DNA from: Streptosporangiaceae bacterium
GTDB taxonomy: Bacteria > Actinomycetota > Actinomycetes > Streptosporangiales > Streptosporangiaceae
NCBI GenBank assembly: GCA_030041195.1
Contig: JASHOI010000739.1
Span: 1 to 8,218 of the forward strand
DNA length: 8,218 nt
Reading direction: 5' to 3'
Shown: piece after piece, positions 1-5,859 of the stretch
Position numbering within the stretch: the stretch's first letter is position 1
Layout: each line of letters begins with the position of its first letter
The notes under the pieces: generated by a model
Seen by the model: only the letters and a program-made list of their open reading frames with translations
What the model was told of the DNA's origin: nothing
The model's database searches: none
Program-made: the position numbers and the translations under genes

Positions 1-756
1 TCCCTGGCGCAGGCGGGCGCGGCGGTGGCGTCCTCGGCGGCGGAGGCGGTGGCCGGCGCCCAGGTCGTGATCACCATGCTGCCTACCGCCGCGGTCGTGG
101 ACTCGGTGATCTTCGGCGAGGGCGTGGCCGATGCTTTTCCCGAGGGCTGCGTGTGGGCGCAGATGGGCACGATCGGCGTCCCGGAGACGCTGGCCGCCCG
201 CGACCGGCTGGCGGCGCGGCGGCCCGGCGTGGTGTTCGTGGACGCGCCGGTGTCGGGCAGCAAGGGCCCGGCCGAGGCGGGCCAGCTGCTCATCCTGGCC
301 GCGGGGCCGCCTGCGGCCCAAGCGGCCGTGGGCCCCGCATTTGCCACAGTCGGCCGCAAGACGGTGTGGCTGGGCGAAGCAGGCCAAGGCAGCCGCATGA
401 AGCTGGTCGTCAACGCCTACATGTCCATCATGATCGAAGGCGTCGCCGAAGCGCTGCAGCTGGCCGGTGACCTGGGTGTCGACGCCGCCGCGTTGGCCGA
501 CGCGATCGAGGGCGGCCCGCTGGACGCGCCGATCGCCGACGCCAAGCTGCACAAGATGGACCGCGGCGACTTCTCGCCCGAGTTCCCGCTGGAGTGGGCG
601 CTCAAGGACGTCGACCTGGCGATCGCGGCGGCCGGGCTCAACCCGCCGCCGCTGCTGCTGGCCCTGTCCCGGCAATGGCACGCCGCCGTCGACGCCGGCC
701 ACGGCCGGGAGGACGTCGCCGCCGCGGTCCTGGCCCTGCACAGCGCCGGTCAGTAG
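1..756 (+). CDS. NAD(P)-dependent beta-hydroxyacid dehydrogenase (3-hydroxyisobutyrate dehydrogenase-like), 5'-truncated
   Basis: The reading frame is open from base 1 to the TAG at 754-756. The window edge removes the N-terminus, including the GxGxxG nucleotide-binding loop, so the GTG at 25 is internal and not a start. The remainder shows the end of the Rossmann domain (VVITMLPTAAVV, then QMGTIG in the place of the family's D-x-S-T motif), the substrate-binding signature DAPVSGSKGPAEAGQL at about 241-288, and GQGSRMKLVVN. In that last segment the lysine at 400-402 is the family's catalytic Lys and the Asn at 412-414 its conserved partner. The C-terminal helical domain follows and ends with the typical AVDAGHGREDVAA segment. 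The family oxidises or reduces beta-hydroxyacids or related small molecules with NAD(P) in the cytoplasm; the substrate here cannot be told. The stop overlaps the convergent SnoaL-like gene by 7 bp. Family assignment is firm; the specific reaction is unknown. Confidence 0.9.
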   Translation, partial: SLAQAGAAVASSAAEAVAGAQVVITMLPTAAVVDSVIFGEGVADAFPEGCVWAQMGTIGVPETLAARDRLAARRPGVVFVDAPVSGSKGPAEAGQLLILAAGPPAAQAAVGPAFATVGRKTVWLGEAGQGSRMKLVVNAYMSIMIEGVAEALQLAGDLGVDAAALADAIEGGPLDAPIADAKLHKMDRGDFSPEFPLEWALKDVDLAIAAAGLNPPPLLLALSRQWHAAVDAGHGREDVAAAVLALHSAGQ

Positions 757-1112
757 CCGGGCTCGGTGTTCCGGATCACGACCAGGCTGACGATCTTGCC
801 GTCGCGGACGCTGAAGTAGTTCGAGAGCACGATCTCGCCGGGCAGGTTGGTCCGGTCGAACGTGCCGTCGTAGCTGCCGCGGACGATGGTGTCGCCGTGG
901 TGGTCCAGGACCTCGCGGACGTCGATGCTGACCTTGTCACCGACCATCTCCCTGGCCACCCAGCGGCGGATGGCCTCGGTGCCCACGAATTCGCGGTGGG
1001 CGTCGTTGACGTAGGCGTCCTGCCCGAACGTCGCCATGATCGCGTCGGTGTCCAGCGCGTTGACGGCGCTGATGTGCTCGGCGACGACGCCGGTCAGCTC
1101 GGTGGGCTTCAT
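750..1112 (-). CDS. SnoaL-like / NTF2-fold small protein
   Basis: This encodes a 120-residue protein of the NTF2-like superfamily. The helix HISAVNALDTDAIMATF (residues 13-29), the segment DAYVNDAHREFVG, then TEAIRRWV and a strand-rich C-terminal half with YFSVRDGKIVSL match the SnoaL-like cone fold. Members are small cyclases, isomerases, hydrolases or binding proteins, and sequence alone does not choose among them. The start is taken as ATG at 1112 because AGAAGGGA lies a suitable distance upstream on the minus strand and residue similarity begins there. The frame is open further upstream to 1178, but those codons lie in the intergenic region and look noncoding. The gene is divergent from the MerR regulator (119 bp between starts), which makes it a possible but unproven MerR target. 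It converges on the upstream dehydrogenase with a 7-bp overlap. Confidence 0.85.
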   Translation of the reverse strand: MKPTELTGVVAEHISAVNALDTDAIMATFGQDAYVNDAHREFVGTEAIRRWVAREMVGDKVSIDVREVLDHHGDTIVRGSYDGTFDRTNLPGEIVLSNYFSVRDGKIVSLVVIRNTEPGY

Positions 1113-1193
1113 GATGCGTTTCCCTTCTGCCGGGTGGGACACCATGAAGGCTTCCGGCTGCCGCGGGGGGAGGTGCAAGGGCCGTGGCCCGGC

Positions 1194-1224
1194 TTGTTTC
1201 TCCCCATGGGGGAGGTACGAAACT
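1194..1224 (+). promoter_or_regulatory. MerR-type promoter/operator of the MerR gene
   Basis: TTGTTT (1194-1199) can act as a -35 element and GAAACT (1219-1224) as a weak -10 (3 of 6 matches). They are separated by 19 bp, the long spacer typical of MerR-activated promoters. The spacer holds the dyad CTCCCC-ATG-GGGGAG (1200-1214), with outer arms GTTTC (1196-1200) and GAAAC (1219-1223). A dyad inside an overlong spacer is the classic MerR-family operator arrangement. The expected start of transcription lies at or within a base or two of the ATG at 1232, so the mRNA would be leaderless. Autoregulation is inferred from position. Confidence 0.6.
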
Positions 1225-1231
1225 TGGGGTC

Positions 1232-2062
1232 ATGGCCGCCTCGCTGCCGATCGGTGACTTCTCCCGGGCGACGCACATGAGCATCAAGACGCTGCGGCAC
1301 TACCACCGCGTCGGGCTGCTCGAGCCCGCAGACGTGGACCGGTTCTCCGGGCACCGCCGGTATACCACCGACCAGATCCCCACCGCGCAGGTCATCCGCA
1401 GGTTCCGGGAGCTGGACATGCCGATCGACGAGATCCGCGGCGTGCTTGCCGCCCCGGATATCCCGGCCCGCAACGAGTTGATCGCCGCGCACCTCAGCCG
1501 GCTCGAGCAGAGCCTGGCCCGCACCCAGCGGGCGGTCGGCACGCTGCGTGACCTGCTGGACCGGCCACCGGACCCGGCCCAGCCGGGTATCAGCCACCGC
1601 AGCGTCGCCGCGACCAGCGCCGCGGCCGTCACCGCTGTCATCGACATCGGCGACGCGGGCGCCTGGTTGCAGGGAGCGCTCGGCGAGCTCCGCGCCACGC
1701 TGGGCGCGCAGGGACTGCCCGCCACCGGCGCTCCCGGCGGCATCTACGCGACCGACCTGTTCACCAGCGAGCGCGGGAGGGCCACCGTGTTCATCGGCTG
1801 CACCGGGGAGGTCCGCCCGGTCGGCCGGGTCGAAGCCGTGGTCGTGCCGCCCGCCGAGCTGGCGGTCATCGTGCACCAGGGCTCGCACGACGACATCGAC
1901 CGCGCCTACGGCGCGCTCGCCGCGCACGTGACCCAGCACGCCCTGGCGGTCGAGGGGCCGATCCGCGAGTACTACCTGGCCGGCCGGCCCGACACCCCGG
2001 ACGAATCAGCCTGGCGGACCGAGATCGGCTGGCCGATCTTCCAGACCCGGCCCGGGGGCTGA
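1232..2062 (+). CDS. MerR-family transcriptional regulator with GyrI-like effector-binding domain
   Basis: This is a 276-residue cytoplasmic DNA-binding regulator. Residues 6-75 form the MerR winged helix: PIGDFSRATHMSIKTLRHY, then RVGLLEP, then the wing FSGHRRYTTDQI. Residues about 76-112 are the dimerisation coiled coil. Residues about 117-273 resemble the GyrI-like/AraC effector-binding domain, ending in REYYLAGRP and WRTEIGWPIFQ. This build is shared with BltR/BmrR/TipA-like multidrug-type sensors, which bind hydrophobic or cationic small molecules. ATG 1232 is chosen because the MerR HTH starts a few residues after it and the promoter at 1194-1224 predicts a start there. The GGGGGAGG at 1208-1215 is too far away to be a Shine-Dalgarno sequence and forms part of the operator dyad. 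The GTG at 1184 is in frame but would translate through the operator. It is followed co-directionally by the isomerase-like gene (51-bp gap) and the SDR gene. Confidence 0.92.
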   Translation: MAASLPIGDFSRATHMSIKTLRHYHRVGLLEPADVDRFSGHRRYTTDQIPTAQVIRRFRELDMPIDEIRGVLAAPDIPARNELIAAHLSRLEQSLARTQRAVGTLRDLLDRPPDPAQPGISHRSVAATSAAAVTAVIDIGDAGAWLQGALGELRATLGAQGLPATGAPGGIYATDLFTSERGRATVFIGCTGEVRPVGRVEAVVVPPAELAVIVHQGSHDDIDRAYGALAAHVTQHALAVEGPIREYYLAGRPDTPDESAWRTEIGWPIFQTRPGG

Positions 2063-2113
2063 CCCGGGGGGTCCACGGACGCGCTCACCCGCTCGCTGCG
2101 CGACGATAGAGCC

Positions 2114-2713
2114 ATGGAATACCTCGTGACGATGACCACGCACGTTCCGGACGGGACACCGGCGGAAGCCGTCGACGACGTCCGCGGGCGGGAGGCCGCG
2201 CACTCCCGCGAGCTCGCCGCGCAGGGACATCTGCTGCGCCTCTGGCGTCCGCCGCTGCAGCCGGGCGAATGGCGCACGCTCGGGCTTTTCGCCGCCGGCG
2301 ACGCCAGCGAGCTGGAGAAGATCCTGGCCTCGATGCCGCTGCGGGTGTGGCGCAGCGATGAGGTGACGCCGCTGTCCCCGCACCCGAACGACCCGGCCAT
2401 CCCGCCCGGCGGTGCCGGGGACGGCGTTGAGTTCCTGGTCACGTTCACGATGGCCGTGCCGGCCGGCACGCCGGAGCAGGAGGTCACCGACGCCGAGGCG
2501 GGCGAGGCGCACCGGACGCGCGAGCTGGCCGGACAGGGACACCTGCTGCGAGTATGGAAGCTGCCGGGCGAGGGGCGCGTGCTCGGCCTCTACCGCGCCC
2601 GGGACGCCGCCCAGATGCAGGTGATCCTGGAGTCGCTGCCGCTGTACTCCTGGATGGACGTGCAGACAACGCCGCTCAGCCCGCACCCCAGCGACCCGCC
2701 CATCGCAGGCTGA
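2114..2713 (+). CDS. tandem muconolactone-isomerase-like protein (two fused domains)
   Basis: The product has 199 residues built from two homologous halves, each like muconolactone delta-isomerase (CatC), which is normally a protein of about 90-97 residues. Half 1 (about residues 1-97) begins MEYLVTMTTHVPDGTP; half 2 (about 105-199) begins VEFLVTFTMAVPAGTP. Both contain SRELAAQGHLLRLW or TRELAGQGHLLRVW, an LGL(F/Y) strand, a SMPL/SLPL segment and a closing TPLSPHPxDPxI. A Pro/Gly-rich linker (PPGGAGDG) joins them. CatC isomerises muconolactone in the catechol branch of the beta-ketoadipate pathway and forms a decamer. No catA/catB genes are nearby, so that reaction should not be assumed. No convincing Shine-Dalgarno precedes ATG 2114; the gene may be translated by readthrough from the MerR mRNA or be leaderless. 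The SDR gene follows after 34 bp. Confidence 0.85.
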   Translation: MEYLVTMTTHVPDGTPAEAVDDVRGREAAHSRELAAQGHLLRLWRPPLQPGEWRTLGLFAAGDASELEKILASMPLRVWRSDEVTPLSPHPNDPAIPPGGAGDGVEFLVTFTMAVPAGTPEQEVTDAEAGEAHRTRELAGQGHLLRVWKLPGEGRVLGLYRARDAAQMQVILESLPLYSWMDVQTTPLSPHPSDPPIAG

Positions 2714-2747
2714 CGGCGGCGCGCGCGCCAGGACAGGGGGAACGAGC

Positions 2748-3467
2748 ATGAGCGAAGCGGAACGCCGGGTCGTCATCATCACCGGGGGCTCGCAGGGCAT
2801 CGGCGCCGACCTGGTCGACGGGTACCGCCGACAGGGCTGGGCGGTCGTCGCCACCTCCCTGACGATCAAGCCCTCCGAGGACCCGGACGTGCTGACCGTC
2901 GATGCGGACATCTCCGACCCGAGCGCCGCCGACCGGATCGTGGATGCCGCACTCGACCGCTTCGGGCACGTCGACACCCTGGTCAACAACGCCGGCGTGT
3001 ATGTCTCCAAGCCGTTCACCGAGTACACGGCCAAGGACTACGCGACGCTGATCGGGGTCAACCTCACCGGCTTCTTCTGGCTCACCCAGCGCGCCATCGC
3101 CGAGATGGTCAACCGGGGTCGCGGCCACGTGGTCAACATCAGCGCGACCGTCGCCGACTACGCGAATTCCGAGTCGCCGGCGGCGCTGACCGCCCTGACC
3201 AAGGGCGGCCTGGCCGCGGTCACCCGCTCGCTGGCCGTCGAGTACGCGTCCCGGGGTATCCGCGTCAACGCCGTCTCGCCGGGCATCATCCAGACGCCGA
3301 TGCACCCGCCGGAGAGCTACGCCTCGCTCGATGCCCAGATCCTTCCTCCGATGGGACGGGTCGGCCAGGTCAGCGACGTCGTCGACGGCATCTTGTTCCT
3401 GGAGGCCTCGCCCTACATCACCGGCGAGATCATCCACATCGACGGCGGCCAGATCGCGGGCCACTGA
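2748..3467 (+). CDS. short-chain dehydrogenase/reductase (SDR) with degenerate catalytic residues
   Basis: This is a 239-residue classical-length SDR. The cofactor motif TGGSQGIG is at residues 12-19, NNAG at 80-83, the GVNLTGF segment is present, and the C-terminus has the substrate-loop start SPGIIQTPMHP and the closing TGEIIHIDGG. The catalytic region is unusual. Lys152 is in place (LTKGG), but the residue four positions before it, normally the catalytic Tyr of YxxxK, is Thr148, and the usual Ser after NIS is Ala133 (Ser132 precedes it). It is therefore either an SDR with altered chemistry or a non-catalytic binder. ATG 2748 is preceded by AGGGGGAA at a suitable distance. Its position 34 bp after the isomerase-like gene suggests co-transcription. 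NAD versus NADP preference is not evident, since there is no clear Asp or Arg at the end of the second strand. Confidence 0.93.
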   Translation: MSEAERRVVIITGGSQGIGADLVDGYRRQGWAVVATSLTIKPSEDPDVLTVDADISDPSAADRIVDAALDRFGHVDTLVNNAGVYVSKPFTEYTAKDYATLIGVNLTGFFWLTQRAIAEMVNRGRGHVVNISATVADYANSESPAALTALTKGGLAAVTRSLAVEYASRGIRVNAVSPGIIQTPMHPPESYASLDAQILPPMGRVGQVSDVVDGILFLEASPYITGEIIHIDGGQIAGH

Positions 3468-3492
3468 GCCGCGGCGGTCCGCCGGCTGCGGC
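3468..3492. terminator. GC-rich hairpin between convergent genes, possible bidirectional terminator
   Basis: The 35-bp gap between the convergent SDR and VOC genes holds nested inverted repeats. GCCGC (3468-3472) pairs with GCGGC (3488-3492), and inside them GGCGG (3473-3477) pairs with CCGCC (3479-3483), with a four-base bulge. There is no T-tract on either side, so it is not a canonical intrinsic terminator, though U-less hairpins are often proposed as terminators in actinomycetes. GC-rich sequence produces such stems by chance, which keeps confidence low. Confidence 0.4.
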
Positions 3493-3502
3493 CGGGACCG
3501 GG

Positions 3503-3949
3503 CTACGGCGCCGGGGAGTCCTCGGGCGGCCAGGTCCGGCGTGACGCGTCAACCGGGCTCATCAGGCCCACGTCGTTGCCGTCGGGGTCGGCCACGATCG
3601 CGTACCGCGCTCCCCAGAATGCGTCGAACGGCGGCTGCCGGCCCTGGTACCCGGCGGACGTGAGCTGCGCGTACCGCTCGTCGACCGCTTCGCGGCTGGG
3701 CAGCGCGAACCCGATCACCACGCCGACGCTCGCCGGATCGGCGCGCCAGCCCGCGTGCCAGACCCGTACCGACTGCGCCGTGTCCAGTTCGAGGCTGAAG
3801 CCGCCGGGCATCCGCAGCTGCACGTGGGCGCCGGGCTCGGTCCCGCCGTCCGGCACGGCCACCCCCAGCCGGCGGTAGAACTCCAGGCTGGCCGGCATGT
3901 CGCCAACGATCACGTTCAGCATGTGCAGGTCGGGCGCGCTGTCGCTCAT
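3503..3949 (-). CDS. VOC-superfamily (glyoxalase/bleomycin-resistance fold) protein
   Basis: This 148-residue protein is of the vicinal oxygen chelate fold. The first beta-alpha-beta module opens with HMLNVIVGDMPASLEFYRRLGV (residues about 9-30) and continues to FSLELD. The second module runs through VGVVIGFALPSREAVDERYAQL and ends in the characteristic ARYAIVADPDGNDVGLMSP. Family members include glyoxalase I, extradiol dioxygenases, and fosfomycin- or bleomycin-binding resistance proteins. I cannot assign metal ligands with confidence, so catalytic versus binding role is open. The start could be ATG 3949 or the adjacent GTG 3952; neither has a strong Shine-Dalgarno, and ATG is preferred. The gene converges on the SDR and diverges from the DHFR-like gene, sharing a 139-bp intergenic region (3950-4088). 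Confidence 0.88.
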   Translation of the reverse strand: MSDSAPDLHMLNVIVGDMPASLEFYRRLGVAVPDGGTEPGAHVQLRMPGGFSLELDTAQSVRVWHAGWRADPASVGVVIGFALPSREAVDERYAQLTSAGYQGRQPPFDAFWGARYAIVADPDGNDVGLMSPVDASRRTWPPEDSPAP

Positions 3950-4053
3950 CACTGTGCAGTCTGCCAGAGCCGCGCCTGGTCCGCTCCGCGGCGATGAGCG
4001 GGCCGGCGCCCGGACGTCTCAATGCCGGGAACATCGGCTGGGCCCTGCCGGTA

Positions 4054-4067
4054 CCGTGCCGGCACGG
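4054..4067. promoter_or_regulatory. 14-bp perfect palindrome in the VOC / DHFR-like divergent intergenic region
   Basis: CCGTGCCGGCACGG is a perfect 14-bp palindrome ending 21 bp before the DHFR-like start codon and just ahead of its GGAGG ribosome binding site (4078-4082). Its position suits an operator for a dimeric regulator acting on the rightward gene. No second copy was seen in the window, and such palindromes arise by chance in GC-rich DNA. Confidence 0.35.
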
Positions 4068-4088
4068 CGGGACGGATGGAGGCAGCGG

Positions 4089-4673
4089 ATGCGGCAGGTA
4101 GTCCTGCAGTTCTGGCTCTCCCTCGACGGCTACAGCTGCGACGAGGACACAGAGCTCTACCGCGTGATGGACGAAATAGAGGATCCCGAGCAGCAGGAGT
4201 ACTTCGTGGGCCGGCTGCGGCAGGCGGGTACCCACATCATGGGGCGGGTCACCTACGAGGAGATGGCCAAGGCCTGGCCCGCGTCGGGCCACCCGATCGC
4301 GGAGCCCATGAACGAGATACCCAAGGTCGTGTTCTCGGCCAGCCTGCGGGCCGCGGACTGGCCGCCGACCCGGATCGCCCGCGGGGACACGGCGGAGGAG
4401 ATCGCGCGGCTGAGGCGGGAGCCCGGCGGAGAGATCATCGCCCACGGCGGCACCGAGTTCGCGCGGTCCCTGATCCGGCTCGGCCTCGTCGATGAGTACC
4501 GGCTCTGGGTCTTGCCCGCCGCCGCGGGGCAGGGCGCACCGCTGTTCAGCGGGCTGGCCCGGCCGGTGACCCTGTCCCTGGTCAAGGCCACCGCGTTCCC
4601 GTCCGGCATCCTCGAGCTCTGCTACACGCCGGCCGGCCGGCCCGCCGGAACGGGCCCGGGCCACATCGGGTAG
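4089..4673 (+). CDS. DHFR / RibD C-terminal-domain-like reductase family protein
   Basis: This 194-residue protein is of the RibD_C/dihydrofolate-reductase-like fold. It has an N-terminal strand and loop (FWLSLDGY, residues 8-15), MGRVTYEEMAKAWP, a central KVVFSASL strand, the glycine-rich GGTEFARSLIRLGLVDEYRLWVLP region typical of the NADPH-binding part, and a GAPLFSG segment. Stand-alone proteins of this type are abundant in actinomycetes and mostly uncharacterised. The fold points to NADPH-dependent reduction of a small molecule, but nothing here shows folate or riboflavin synthesis. ATG 4089 is supported by GGAGG (4078-4082) six bases upstream; the open frame extends back to 3897 only through noncoding sequence and part of the VOC gene. 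The last 52 bp overlap, tail-to-tail, the end of the Old Yellow Enzyme gene. Confidence 0.88.
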   Translation: MRQVVLQFWLSLDGYSCDEDTELYRVMDEIEDPEQQEYFVGRLRQAGTHIMGRVTYEEMAKAWPASGHPIAEPMNEIPKVVFSASLRAADWPPTRIARGDTAEEIARLRREPGGEIIAHGGTEFARSLIRLGLVDEYRLWVLPAAAGQGAPLFSGLARPVTLSLVKATAFPSGILELCYTPAGRPAGTGPGHIG

Positions 4674-5788
4674 TCGACGTAGCCGCGCACGCCGCCGGCA
4701 TAGTGCGTGCCGCGGTCGCTGGCAGCCAGCTCGTGACCCAGCGCGAACCGGCTGACCAGATCCGGGTTGGCGATGAACAGCCTGGAGAAGGACACGGCGT
4801 CGGCGACTCCGGCCTCGACGATCGCATTGCCGGTCTCACGGGAAAACCCGTGGTTGGCGATCAGCGGGCCGCCGAACAGCCTGCGGTACCTGGCGAACTC
4901 GCCGAAGTCCGGGACCGCGCCGGGAGCAGCCGGGGCCCGGCCGCGCAGGTGCAGGTAGGCCACCGGCCGCTCGCTCAGCTCGGCAACCAGGTCGTCGTGG
5001 TCGGCGAGCGTCCGGTCGTCGGCGGTGTACGGGTAGCTGCCGCCGCGGGCCGGCACGTCGCGGGCGGTCCAGTACGGAGACAGCCGCACGCCGACCCGCC
5101 GCCCGTCCCAGGCGGCGGCGACCGCGTCGACGATCTCGAGCAGCAGCCGGCCGCGCCGCGCGCCGTAGCCGTCGGCGCGGCGGTTCAGCCCCGGGTTGAG
5201 GAACTGCGCGATCAGGTACGTGCCGTTGGCCGCGATCTCCACGCCGTCGAACCCGGCGCGGCGGGCCCGGGCTGCCGCCGCCGCGTAATCCGCGATCGCG
5301 GCGTCAATGTCCGCGCCGGTCATCTCCCGGGGGGTGAGTGTCTCCCTGCGCCCGGCCGGGGTGCGGCAGATCTCGTGCGGGTTGACCGCGGATGGCCCGG
5401 CGGGCAGCGCGCCGCCGAGGTGGTCGGGGTGCGAGTTCGCTCCGGCGTGCCAGAGCTGAGCCGCGATCCGGCCGCCCAGCGCGTGCACCACGCCGGTGAC
5501 CCGGCTCCACGCGTCCTGCTGGCGCTCGCTGTAGAGCCCGGGGACGTTCACGAAGCCGATGGCCCGCTCGCTCACCCAGGCGCCCTCGGCGATGATCAGT
5601 CCGGCACTGGCGCGCTGGGCGTAATACGCGGCGTGCAGGTCGGTCGGCACCAGGCCCTCGTTGTCCGCGCGGGCCCGCGTCGTCGGCGCCATCACCACCC
5701 GGTTGGGCAGCCGGAGGTCCCTCAGCCACAACGGCCGCAGCAGCGCCTGCGCCTCGCCGGGGCCGGTAGCCTGCTGGTACTGGATCAT
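4622..5788 (-). CDS. Old Yellow Enzyme-type flavin oxidoreductase (alkene reductase-like) with altered active-site loop
   Basis: This is a 388-residue FMN-dependent TIM-barrel protein. Recognisable parts are LPNRVVMAPTTR (Thr36/37), the flavin-contacting AAQLWHAG (Gln111), GVRLSP (Arg235), PLIANHGFSRETGNAIVEAGVADAVSF followed by FIANPDLVSRF, and the closing GVRGYVDYP typical of alkene reductases. The family reduces activated C=C bonds of enals, enones and quinones with NAD(P)H. In most members the substrate carbonyl is held by the His and Asn of V-E-I-H-x-x-N-G-Y; here residues 183-191 read VEIAANGTY, so the His is gone and the Asn is displaced, while the Tyr is kept. The YGGSxENR loop is also shortened to YGARRGR. 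Start ATG 5788 has a good ribosome binding site (GAGGGAGA, minus strand, 5796-5803). It diverges from the sigma factor gene and has an ECF41-like promoter upstream. Confidence 0.93.
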   Translation of the reverse strand: MIQYQQATGPGEAQALLRPLWLRDLRLPNRVVMAPTTRARADNEGLVPTDLHAAYYAQRASAGLIIAEGAWVSERAIGFVNVPGLYSERQQDAWSRVTGVVHALGGRIAAQLWHAGANSHPDHLGGALPAGPSAVNPHEICRTPAGRRETLTPREMTGADIDAAIADYAAAAARARRAGFDGVEIAANGTYLIAQFLNPGLNRRADGYGARRGRLLLEIVDAVAAAWDGRRVGVRLSPYWTARDVPARGGSYPYTADDRTLADHDDLVAELSERPVAYLHLRGRAPAAPGAVPDFGEFARYRRLFGGPLIANHGFSRETGNAIVEAGVADAVSFSRLFIANPDLVSRFALGHELAASDRGTHYAGGVRGYVDYPMWPGPVPAGRPAGV

Positions 5789-5831
5789 TGGTCAGTCTCC
5801 CTCTCGCTTCGCTGATCGGTTGCATGAAACA

Positions 5832-5858
5832 GACGGAGCGCGAGCGTGAAAGGTGACC
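5832..5858 (-). promoter_or_regulatory. candidate ECF41 sigma-dependent promoter for the Old Yellow Enzyme gene
   Basis: On the minus strand GGTCACC (5858-5852) is followed after exactly 16 bp by CGTC (5835-5832). From memory, the published ECF41 promoter motif is TGTCACA-N16-CGTC, so the -35 matches 5 of 7, including the GTCAC core, and the -10 matches fully. Predicted transcription would begin near 5825, leaving a leader of roughly 35-40 nt that contains the Shine-Dalgarno of the downstream gene. The -35 overlaps the sigma gene's own ribosome binding site on the other strand, so the GGTGA there has a second explanation. Confidence 0.55.
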
Positions 5859-5859
5859 G

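Noticed and set aside
25..27. GTG as the start of the first dehydrogenase gene
   Set aside because: The frame is open to base 1 and the protein would lack most of the NAD-binding Rossmann domain; the gene is cut by the window edge.
2114..3467. A catechol or beta-ketoadipate pathway operon
   Set aside because: Only the muconolactone-isomerase-like fold suggests it; no catechol dioxygenase, cycloisomerase or enol-lactone hydrolase gene is present.
3943..4000. CGCTCATC / GATGAGCG inverted repeat around the VOC start codon
   Set aside because: The arms are 42 bp apart, one arm lies within the VOC start region, and no promoter-like spacing accompanies it; probably coincidence.
4028..4053. GGAAC followed after 16 bp by CGGTA, resembling an ECF promoter upstream of the DHFR-like gene
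   Set aside because: The -10 part does not match a usual ECF element (CGTC or GTT-type), and short G/C-rich matches are expected by chance.
4703..5815. 370-codon plus-strand open frame opposite the Old Yellow Enzyme gene
   Set aside because: It is antisense to a clearly conserved enzyme, its translation resembles no fold, and the reverse frame is long only because GC-rich codons avoid stops.
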